From NCBI GenBank assembly GCA_958427145.1, contig CAUAAZ010000013.1:1-49238 (forward strand): a DNA stretch of 49,238 bases. Reading direction: 5' to 3'. Every line of letters starts with the position of its first letter. Position 1 is the stretch's first letter. Below, piece after piece: positions 25,227 through 31,594 of the stretch. Both the position numbers and the translations under genes were made by a program. Below the pieces are notes generated by a model. The model saw nothing but the letters and a program-made list of their open reading frames with translations. It was not told the origin of the DNA and did no database searches. This stretch comes from an uncultured Collinsella sp. GTDB taxonomy: Bacteria; Actinomycetota; Coriobacteriia; Coriobacteriales; Coriobacteriaceae.

Positions 25227-25266
25227 AATGCCCCGTTCGCGTGCTTGCGCGGACGGGGCATTTCCG
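25227..25266 (+). terminator. Rho-independent terminator
   Basis: AATGCCCCGT (25227-25236) pairs with ACGGGGCATT (25253-25262), with an inner GCG/CGC pairing and a short T-rich tail. It ends the alpha-glucoside operon. Confidence 0.85.
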
Positions 25267-25451
25267 TTTTGCGCAAAGGATTGATATGGGGGATGGGCTC
25301 TCTGACATCAACGCAGGGCATGAGGTTTTCTGCTGACGCGCGGCGGCTGCGGTGCCCGGGCGGACACGCCGGGGATTCCGCCCGCTGCCTGGCGCCCTTG
25401 CCGCCACCCGGCTTCCACGCTCGCATTCTTCTGGATGCGGGCGTGTTTTTT
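25265..25451 (+). ncRNA. candidate small RNA ending in a terminator
   Basis: Between the operon terminator and a second strong terminator there is no open frame with a ribosome site. The segment folds well locally: CGGGCGGA and TCCGCCCG (near 25357-25385) form an 8-bp stem enclosed by GGTGCC/GGCGCC. It ends with ACGCTCGCAT (25417-25426) pairing to ATGCGGGCGT (25435-25444), then GTTTTTT. A stand-alone terminator implies a transcript. No promoter was recognised and no known RNA family was identified. Confidence 0.35.
25417..25451 (+). terminator. Rho-independent terminator
   Basis: A 10-bp stem, ACGCTCGCAT/ATGCGGGCGT, with one G-T wobble and an 8-nt loop is followed by a six-T run. It lies 30 bp before the structured element and is not attached to any protein gene. 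Confidence 0.8.
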
Positions 25452-25480
25452 CACGGCACGCACGGGTCCCCCGGGGCGCG

Positions 25481-25792
25481 CCGTGCATTTTCGGGAGTTT
25501 TCAGCAAGCCGGGGTGGCTGCATACGCGCCGGAAGCGCCTATTTGAGCTCGCGAGATCCCTTGACGGGCGATTTGGGTTGGCGGACGGGGCCCGGCGCGG
25601 CGATAACGCGCGTTTCGCGCCGCGCCGTGCCCCCAAAACGATGCCGATCGCGTGGCGTTCCCGGTTCGCGGCGCCGCCGGCGGGGGCCGCGATGCTGAAA
25701 ACTCCGGTTTTTGCACGGTCCAAGCGGGGGTACGTTGGGACGGGAAGGGGCGCCCCCGTCTATTTATGCATGGCACAGGCGAAATTATGCAA
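25481..25792 (+). repeat. 312-bp structured element, copy 2
   Basis: Outer arms CCGTGCA (25481-25487) and TGCACGG (25712-25718), inner arms GGAGTTTTCAGCA (25494-25506) and TGCTGAAAACTCC (25693-25705), then TATGCA (25765-25770) and GAAATTATGCAA (25781-25792). Compared with copy 1, the inner stem differs at two base pairs, both compensated. Distances agree to within one base, although the interior has diverged apart from islands such as CTGCATACG and CCCAAAA.GATGC. Confidence 0.75.
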
Positions 25793-26151
25793 GACAATAG
25801 GGCGCCATGCGCCGGATACCCAGCCTGGGCGCGCCATACGCCGACGTTCGCCGCGTCCCTTCCGCGCCGTGCGCGAATCAAAAGGCGAGGGCGGTTATGG
25901 GCGTGCGGGCGGCCCTGCTGGCGGCGGGATTGCAGCGGAGCTTGCGCTTGCCGTGGACGATTGCGCGCCCTGGGCGCCGGCGCTCGACGGCCGCATGCTG
26001 TTGCTTGCCACGCACGATGCCGCTGACGCTCGGGCCCTCGATATCTCGGATATCATCACGCTCTAAAAGCCATTTCAGGCGCTAACTCAACAACAAAATG
26101 ATTCGTTTTCCTCCGTCCCCATGGGGTCGGGTGTGGTATTCTATCTGCGGG

Positions 26152-26181
26152 GTAATACTTAGGAATTCCAAGTAATACCAA
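26152..26181. promoter_or_regulatory. possible antitoxin operator/promoter
   Basis: GGTAATACTTAGGAATTCCA (from 26152), followed by AGTAATACC, is an imperfect palindrome centred on GGAATTCC. TAATAC at 26153-26158 could be a -10 box. It lies 113 bp before the RelB/DinJ-like gene, whose family usually binds palindromes at its own promoter. Confidence 0.35.
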
Positions 26182-26293
26182 CGCCGCAGAAACAAACTCC
26201 GGATGCGGGCCAATCGGGTTGCCTTCACAGCCCGTCGCCCAGCCGCGTGGCCCGCATCTATCCGCACTACCGTCGTTTCAAAAAGGAAGCGCC

Positions 26294-26515
26294 ATGGCAG
26301 AACACATGACCCCCGTAGTCGCGAAGGTCTTGCCCGAGGAGAAGGCAGCCTTCGCGGCGGCAACCCAGCTCGTGGGCACCACGCCGTCCAACGCCATCCG
26401 CATGTTTATCGCCGCGTTCAATCGCTGCGGCACCTTCCCGTTCGACATCTCGCCCAGCGGGGCCTTTGGCAAAGAGTGTCCCCAACAGCTAGTCGTTGAA
26501 GAACGTCCCCAATGA
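26294..26515 (+). CDS. orphan RelB/DinJ-family antitoxin
   Basis: A 73-residue protein with the ribbon-helix-helix character of DinJ/RelB antitoxins: a short beta strand (VVAKVLPEEK), helix AAFAAATQLVG, then TPSNAIRMFIAAF and the GTFPFDI ending that normally precedes the toxin-binding tail. The ATG at 26294 follows AAAAGGAAG. No YafQ/RelE toxin gene follows; the next gene is a CPBP protease. The last 13 codons (from ECPQQLVV) are encoded by a GGGGACGTTC-family palindromic repeat, which also supplies the stop codon, suggesting that repeat insertion replaced the original C-terminus. It may still bind DNA, or may be a remnant. Confidence 0.8.
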   Translation: MAEHMTPVVAKVLPEEKAAFAAATQLVGTTPSNAIRMFIAAFNRCGTFPFDISPSGAFGKECPQQLVVEERPQ

Positions 26516-26522
26516 CTAGTCG
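26475..26522. repeat. GGGGACGTTC-family repeat inside the antitoxin 3' end
   Basis: AGTGTCCCCAAC (26475-26486), CAGCTAGTCGTTG and then GAACGTCCCCAATGACTAG (26501-26519). The last part is identical to the left arm at 7931-7949. It spans the antitoxin stop codon and runs up to the ribosome site of the next gene. Confidence 0.8.
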
Positions 26523-26538
26523 TCGGGAGGAGGTTGGC

Positions 26539-27453
26539 ATGCTCAATGCGATGATTTGGGCGCTTGCCTGTTTTGGCGTCGTCGCTGCCGATATTGCCCT
26601 GAGCGTCGTTTTGTTTTCCGCCCTTGGCGTCGCATCGGTGTTCATGGGTTTTTCGATCGATGACCTCGACATTCAATTGCTTCAGGCCGTCGCGCAGACA
26701 GCATCGTTTTTGATGGCGCTGCTGTGGTGGCGTTATCTGTGGCCGCGTTCGTTTATGGCACGCCGGCAAAGCGAGCACCCGCTCGGCGGGGGAGCGCGTG
26801 GGGCGTGGAAACGCATCGCCTGCGTTATCGTGATTGGCCTGGCCCTGCAGGTGGTCGTTGGCTACGTGACCGACGCCGTGCTGTCGCTGTTGCCCGATGC
26901 CGCGGCCGACTACAGCGAGCTTGTTGAGGAAACAGGTATGGGCGACACCAGCTATCTCGCCGTCCTGACTACGGTGCTCGGCGCCCCATTTTGTGAGGAG
27001 CTGCTGGTGCGCGGCATTATTTTTGAGTTTTCGCTCCGAGCGTTTAATCCGCAGTGCCGCCCACTTTGGAAGCGCCGGCGTCGTGCGAGCGCGCAGGACG
27101 GTGCCATGGTGCCCTGGGCGGCCCCGAGTACCTGGGGCGTCGCCGCGGCAATCGTGCTGCAGGCGGCGGTCTTCGGCTTTATGCACATGAACTGGGTGCA
27201 GGGCTGCTACGCGGGCGCTGCCGGCCTCATTTTTGGTTGGGTACTCGTGACCACCGGAAAGCTTCGCTACACGATTCTGCTGCACTTTGCGTTTAATGCC
27301 GGGTCGTATCTCATGGGGCTGCTGTGGTTTGTGGGCACACCGCTCGACGTTGTGGTCACGGTTGGCATCGCCGGCTTTGTGCTGGTAGAGGCGATGCGCT
27401 CGCTGCTTCGATTGCGCATTCCCGTGTCGCGCGAAGCTGATCGGTCTGAGTAA
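26539..27453 (+). CDS. CPBP-family intramembrane metalloprotease
   Basis: A 304-residue membrane protein of the CAAX protease/bacteriocin-processing (CPBP) family. The three catalytic motifs are visible: CEELLVRG (EExxxR-type, about residue 155), FGFMHMNW (FxxxH, about 214), and HFAFNAGSY (HxxxN, about 254). Six to eight hydrophobic segments surround them. Family members cleave within membranes or process peptides; the substrate here is unknown. The ATG at 26539 is chosen because GGGAGGAGG lies 6 bases upstream; an upstream ATG at 26512 overlaps the antitoxin stop but has no ribosome site. Its 3' end faces the AraC regulator, 8 bp away. Confidence 0.92.
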   Translation: MLNAMIWALACFGVVAADIALSVVLFSALGVASVFMGFSIDDLDIQLLQAVAQTASFLMALLWWRYLWPRSFMARRQSEHPLGGGARGAWKRIACVIVIGLALQVVVGYVTDAVLSLLPDAAADYSELVEETGMGDTSYLAVLTTVLGAPFCEELLVRGIIFEFSLRAFNPQCRPLWKRRRRASAQDGAMVPWAAPSTWGVAAAIVLQAAVFGFMHMNWVQGCYAGAAGLIFGWVLVTTGKLRYTILLHFAFNAGSYLMGLLWFVGTPLDVVVTVGIAGFVLVEAMRSLLRLRIPVSREADRSE

Positions 27454-27461
27454 TAACGCCT

Positions 27462-28454
27462 TTAATTAGACCGATGCGTCCTGAACGCACCTGGCGTTTC
27501 GCCGAATGCTTCTTTAAATTTTGAATAAAAGAATGACATGTTGGAGATGCCGACTTTTCGGGCTACATACTGCACGCTGCGCTCGGTGTTATTGAGAAGA
27601 TATGCCGCCTCTGTGAGCTGCTGGTTGAGCTTGATTTGCGAAAACGTTTTGCCGGTTTTTTGCTTGATCAAGCTGCTGAGATAGCTGGTGCTATAACCCG
27701 TATCGCTCGCAATGCTTTCGAGTGTGCAGTCGCCGTAGCTTCGCTCAATATGATTCAGAATCGACACGATGCGTTCGTCCGACATGATCGCCTGGTTATC
27801 AGTTGCGGAGCGTCGGTACAGTCCTCGAATGAGAACAAGGAATAGGCTGACGGCGAGGTGCCTCATGAGTTCATTGGAATAGGCATCTTTAAAGTGATAT
27901 TCGATAAAGAGCATCTCGATGAGGCGTCGCGCATGTCGGGCGTATTCCTCTGGAAGAATGAGATATTTTCGGGCCTCGCGGTTTTTGGACACAAAATCAA
28001 ATAGAAGATTCGTTAATGGTGACGCGCCGGGTAGCTGGCTCAGGAACAACGAATCGAACATTTCTTTTTTGAAGACGATCGAAATGACGATATCATGCTC
28101 GCCCTTAACGTATGGAACGCTTCTGACTACGCCGGTGTTGCAAATGAGCACGTCGCCCTTTTTAAGGAGTAGTCGCCGTCCGTTGACGATAAACGTGCAG
28201 ACGCCGTCGTACACGTAGTTAAGCTCCATATCCCGATTGATATGAGGAGGAATATCGGTAAAGCGCGATTCCTTGATAAGGCCCACGGGGTTTTCGTCGA
28301 GAGTTTCTTTCCAATCAAACAGATAGACCTCTTCGCCGTTAATGGTTGTGGTTTCCACCCTGTTATATCGCGGGCTGAGCTCTCCCGGATGTGCGCGATG
28401 CCACTCTTCGGTCTCGGTATGCGTATAGAGCAGCTGTTTGAGATTCGAATCCAT
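27462..28454 (-). CDS. AraC-family transcriptional regulator
   Basis: A 330-residue regulator. The N-terminal half is a cupin-like sensing domain (DIPPHINRDMELNYVYDG, then LLLKKGDVLICNTG). The C-terminal 100 residues form the double helix-turn-helix of AraC proteins, with LESIASDTGYSTSYLSSLIK and VQYVARKVGISNMSFFYSKF ending in GETPGAFR. It is divergent from the beta-glucosidase/EIIBC genes with a 153-bp A+T-rich region between them, so it probably activates that operon in response to a glucoside. The ATG at 28454 has TGGAG upstream; an upstream ATG is less likely. The gene is visibly less G+C-rich than its neighbours, which may reflect transfer. Confidence 0.92.
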   Translation of the reverse strand: MDSNLKQLLYTHTETEEWHRAHPGELSPRYNRVETTTINGEEVYLFDWKETLDENPVGLIKESRFTDIPPHINRDMELNYVYDGVCTFIVNGRRLLLKKGDVLICNTGVVRSVPYVKGEHDIVISIVFKKEMFDSLFLSQLPGASPLTNLLFDFVSKNREARKYLILPEEYARHARRLIEMLFIEYHFKDAYSNELMRHLAVSLFLVLIRGLYRRSATDNQAIMSDERIVSILNHIERSYGDCTLESIASDTGYSTSYLSSLIKQKTGKTFSQIKLNQQLTEAAYLLNNTERSVQYVARKVGISNMSFFYSKFKEAFGETPGAFRTHRSN

Positions 28455-28607
28455 GGGGTGCTCCAGGGGTGAACGGTAGAATCGATGCCTCAAACGGTAT
28501 TATATCTAAAAAAATGTTATAAACCCACGCTTTCTATGCGATATCTTATGCATCTTGTTCTTCCTAGTATTGGGTTATCTGCTGGAGCATCCGATCAAGG
28601 AGGGCAA

Positions 28608-30086
28608 ATGAGTAAGTTAAAACATGGGTTTGACTCCGACTTTTTATGGGGCGGAGCCATATCGTGCTCGCAGGCCGATGGCGCCTGGAATGAGGGCGGA
28701 AAGGGAAAGTCGACGCAGGATTGTCGATGGCTGGATGGTACCTGGACTCATGACCAGATTGAGGACAAGCATCAAAACAACCCCTTCTGCCATGACGAAC
28801 TAATGAACGCTCTCGCAGATGATGGTGTTGAGTTCTACCCGTTTAGGCGTGGCAACGACTTCTATCATCACTATCGTGAGGACATCGCGCTTTTTGCGGA
28901 GATGGGTCTCAAGCTGTTCCGCACCTCTATTTGCTGGAGCCGAATCTATCCTAACGGAGATGACCTTGAGCCTAACCGCGAAGGCATCGAGTGGTATCGA
29001 AGCATGCTGGGTGAGTGCAAAAAGCACGGCATTAAGACCTTCGTCACCATGCTCCACTATGACATCCCGGTAAATCTTGTCACCACATATGGGGGATGGA
29101 AGAATCGCAAGACGATTGATTTCTTCGCCCGCTATGTCGAGACAATCGTTACGGAATTGGGCGATCTGGTCGATTTCTGGCTGCCTTTTAACGAGTTCAA
29201 TGCAGCGCGTTTTTCGCCTTGGGACGGGGTCTGTCTGGTCAAAGACGAAGAGGGGGAGAACTTCGATCGAGCCATCTTCCAGTGCCTGCACCACGAGTTC
29301 GTTGCCAATGCGCGTGCCGTCGAGATTGTCCATCGTCTTTCGCCCGATACTCCCGTTGGCGGCATGATCGCTCGATTCTGTACGTATCCCGCCACCTGCC
29401 GTCCCGAAGATAACATGCAGGCTATTCACGACGACCAGTATTCCAACTGGTTCTATACGGATGTGATGGCTCGTGGAAAATACCCCGCTTATATGAATCG
29501 CTATTTCGACGCGTGCGATATCGAGATTCAAATGGAGCCGGGCGATGAAGAGCTCATCGCTCGCAACACTGTCGACTTCCTGGCCTTCTCGTACTACTTT
29601 TCCCAGGTATCCACCTGCGATCAGGGATGGGAGAAGACTGCGGGAAATCTGGTCATGGCAAACAAGAACCCTTATCTCGAGACGAGTGAGTGGGGCTGGC
29701 AGCTCGATCCCATTGGCCTGAGGGTTACCCTTAACCAGATGTTTGACCGCTATGGGCTGCCCCTGTATATCGCCGAGAACGGCCTCGGTACATCTGATGT
29801 AGTCGAGGAGGATGGCAGCATCCACGACGAGTATCGAATCGATTATTTGCGCCAGCACATAAAGTGCCTTAAGGAAGCAGTGATCGATGGCGTTGACGTG
29901 CGCGGATACATGATCTGGGGATTCATTGACCTTGTTGCCTGCGGTCCTCTTACGATGGACAAGCGCTACGGGCTTATCTATGTCGATCTGGATAATTGCG
30001 GCAACGGCACTGCGGAGCGCTCGCGTAAAGACTCTTTCTATTGGTATCAGAAATGTATCGCCACTAATGGCGAGGATCTTGGGTAG
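28608..30086 (+). CDS. 6-phospho-beta-glucosidase, glycoside hydrolase family 1
   Basis: A 492-residue TIM-barrel hydrolase that cleaves phosphorylated beta-glucosides. The acid/base Glu196 is in PFNEFN (usually TFNEPN/TFNEIN), and the nucleophile Glu390 is in YIAENGLG. The phosphate-binding end motif is present as Cys445 followed by Lys452 and Tyr454 in MDKRYG, as in BglA-type 6-phospho-beta-glucosidases, where Cys stands in for the Ser of lactose-type enzymes. AAGGAGGGC precedes the ATG at 28608; an apparent longer frame to 28485 would cross the promoter region. The EIIBC gene follows after 11 bp. Base composition is lower in G+C than the core genes around it. Confidence 0.94.
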   Translation: MSKLKHGFDSDFLWGGAISCSQADGAWNEGGKGKSTQDCRWLDGTWTHDQIEDKHQNNPFCHDELMNALADDGVEFYPFRRGNDFYHHYREDIALFAEMGLKLFRTSICWSRIYPNGDDLEPNREGIEWYRSMLGECKKHGIKTFVTMLHYDIPVNLVTTYGGWKNRKTIDFFARYVETIVTELGDLVDFWLPFNEFNAARFSPWDGVCLVKDEEGENFDRAIFQCLHHEFVANARAVEIVHRLSPDTPVGGMIARFCTYPATCRPEDNMQAIHDDQYSNWFYTDVMARGKYPAYMNRYFDACDIEIQMEPGDEELIARNTVDFLAFSYYFSQVSTCDQGWEKTAGNLVMANKNPYLETSEWGWQLDPIGLRVTLNQMFDRYGLPLYIAENGLGTSDVVEEDGSIHDEYRIDYLRQHIKCLKEAVIDGVDVRGYMIWGFIDLVACGPLTMDKRYGLIYVDLDNCGNGTAERSRKDSFYWYQKCIATNGEDLG

Positions 30087-30097
30087 GAGTGATTGCT

Positions 30098-31468
30098 GTG
30101 GCAGACAAGAAGGAACTGGCCGCTCGTGTCCTCGAGCTCGTGGGCGGCGCCGATAACGTTGTTATGGCAACGCACTGCATTACAAGGCTCAGATTCAACC
30201 TGAATGACGATAGCAAGGCAGACCTGGAGGCCCTTAAGACGCTTGACGGCGCCTTGGGCGCGCAGGTTAAAGACGGGCAGTGGCAGGTTATCATCGGCGC
30301 CAGCGTGGGGTCGGTATATGACGAATTGGAGCCCATGCTAGGTGACAGGATGGGTGGCGAGGTCTCCGCCGACGCCGAGCAGCCTGAGCTCCAAAAAGGT
30401 TCGGCTCGCGTATTCGATATCATCACCGGCATCTTCTCCGCTATCATTCCCGCACTGGTGGCGGGAGGCATCGTAAAGGGCATCCTGGCTGCTATCGCGG
30501 CTTTTGGAATCGACACGGGTGCCGGCGACTTTGCGATATTCAATATGATTTCGGATATCCCGTTCTACTTCTTGCCGTTTTTGCTGGCAATGTCTACAGC
30601 TGATAAGTTCCGAGTCAACCGTTCGCTTGCGCTTTGTGTTGCCGGATCGCTGATGTACCCGACCATTGTCAACGCTGTCGGTACGGGCGAGACGCCCCTT
30701 GCGCTGTTCGGTTTTGCGGTGCCGATTTTTAGCTACGCCGATTCCGTGTTCCCGGTTATCTTTGGCGTCATTGGCTTGTCTTTTGTATATCGCGCAATCG
30801 ACAAAGTCGTGCCGGATCTTTTTAAGCTCGTTGTCGTTCCGGCGCTCTCCCTTGCTATCGTGATTCCCGTCAACCTGTTTGTGCTCGCTCCGATTGGTGC
30901 CTGGTGCGGTCTTGGTCTTGCCAACGGTATCGTTTGGCTATTCTCGACGTTAGGCCCCGTTGCCGGTTTTCTGCTGGGCTTCTTTATGCCGCTTATCGTG
31001 CTCTTCGGCATGCATCAGTCAACGAGCCCTATCCAGATTTCCAATATCGCAACGCTTGGGTATGACTATCTGCTCCCGATCTCTTTCTGCCATAACCTCG
31101 CCGAAAGCGGTGCGTCTTTTGGTGCAGCCCTGCGCATGACCGACGAAAAGCTCAAGTCCGCTGCAATGACGTGCGCCTTCTCAGCATTTATGGGAATTTC
31201 CGAGCCCGCCTTGTTTACCGTTCAGGTTCCTAACAGGACTCCGCTTATCGCTGCGATGATCGCGGATGGCATTGGCGGTGCGCTTACCGTTGTTCTCGGC
31301 GCAAAGTGCTTCGGCTTTGTTATGCCCGGCATTACCTCGTTGCCCGTTTATGCCGATCCAAGCGGCAATCCCATGAACCTGATCATGATTGTCGTCTGCA
31401 TCGCTTTGACTTGGGTTATCTCTGCGGCGCTCTCGTTTGCGCTCTATGGTCGTTTCGACAAAAAATAA
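30098..31468 (+). CDS. PTS EIIBC permease, beta-glucoside type
   Basis: A 456-residue sugar permease with an N-terminal EIIB domain (phosphocysteine in THCITRLRFNL, about residue 24) followed by an EIIC domain of about ten membrane helices with MGISEPALFTVQVPNRTP near residue 370. This B-then-C order is that of BglF-like beta-glucoside permeases, but the usual C-terminal EIIA domain is absent. A separate EIIA is encoded at 20690. The GTG at 30098 is preferred because AGGAG lies 8 bases upstream, overlapping the end of the glucosidase gene; GTG at 30089 would be too close. It ends at the strong terminator at 31498-31540. AraC-type control from the divergent gene is expected. Confidence 0.93.
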   Translation: MADKKELAARVLELVGGADNVVMATHCITRLRFNLNDDSKADLEALKTLDGALGAQVKDGQWQVIIGASVGSVYDELEPMLGDRMGGEVSADAEQPELQKGSARVFDIITGIFSAIIPALVAGGIVKGILAAIAAFGIDTGAGDFAIFNMISDIPFYFLPFLLAMSTADKFRVNRSLALCVAGSLMYPTIVNAVGTGETPLALFGFAVPIFSYADSVFPVIFGVIGLSFVYRAIDKVVPDLFKLVVVPALSLAIVIPVNLFVLAPIGAWCGLGLANGIVWLFSTLGPVAGFLLGFFMPLIVLFGMHQSTSPIQISNIATLGYDYLLPISFCHNLAESGASFGAALRMTDEKLKSAAMTCAFSAFMGISEPALFTVQVPNRTPLIAAMIADGIGGALTVVLGAKCFGFVMPGITSLPVYADPSGNPMNLIMIVVCIALTWVISAALSFALYGRFDKK

Positions 31469-31497
31469 CGACGTTTTGAGATAGACAATATTAATCG

Positions 31498-31547
31498 GCC
31501 GCTCGCCGGGGAATCGTTCTGCGACGCCCCGGCGAGCGGCATTTTAT
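31498..31547 (+). terminator. Rho-independent terminator
   Basis: A perfect 14-bp stem, GCCGCTCGCCGGGG (31498-31511) with CCCCGGCGAGCGGC (31527-31540), is followed by ATTTTATT. It ends the beta-glucoside operon and separates it from the convergent ygiQ-like gene. Confidence 0.93.
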
Positions 31548-31594
31548 TGGTGGGGCGTGTCGTGTCGCCAACGGCGGCATGCCGCCTCGCCGCG

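Larger units (their letters stand above)
25178..26293. other. 1.1-kb region without a confident gene
   Basis: The longest gap in the window holds the operon terminator, a candidate small RNA ending in a second terminator (25265-25451), the second copy of the structured element (25481-25792), and the antitoxin leader. The sequence is very G+C-rich from 25300 to 26060. A 281-codon frame across 25221-26066 is not believable as a whole because it runs through terminators and the element. Its last 60 codons (LLLATHDAADARALDISDII) read more like protein and may be a gene remnant. Confidence 0.55.

Noticed and set aside
22127..25426. 1099-codon antisense frame opposite the alpha-glucoside PTS genes
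   Set aside because: It spans two well-identified genes and a terminator; no domain is recognisable.
25221..26066. 281-codon open frame as a gene
   Set aside because: It starts inside the operon terminator and runs through a second terminator and the structured element. It is not conserved as protein with the other element copy. Only the last 60 codons look possibly protein-derived.
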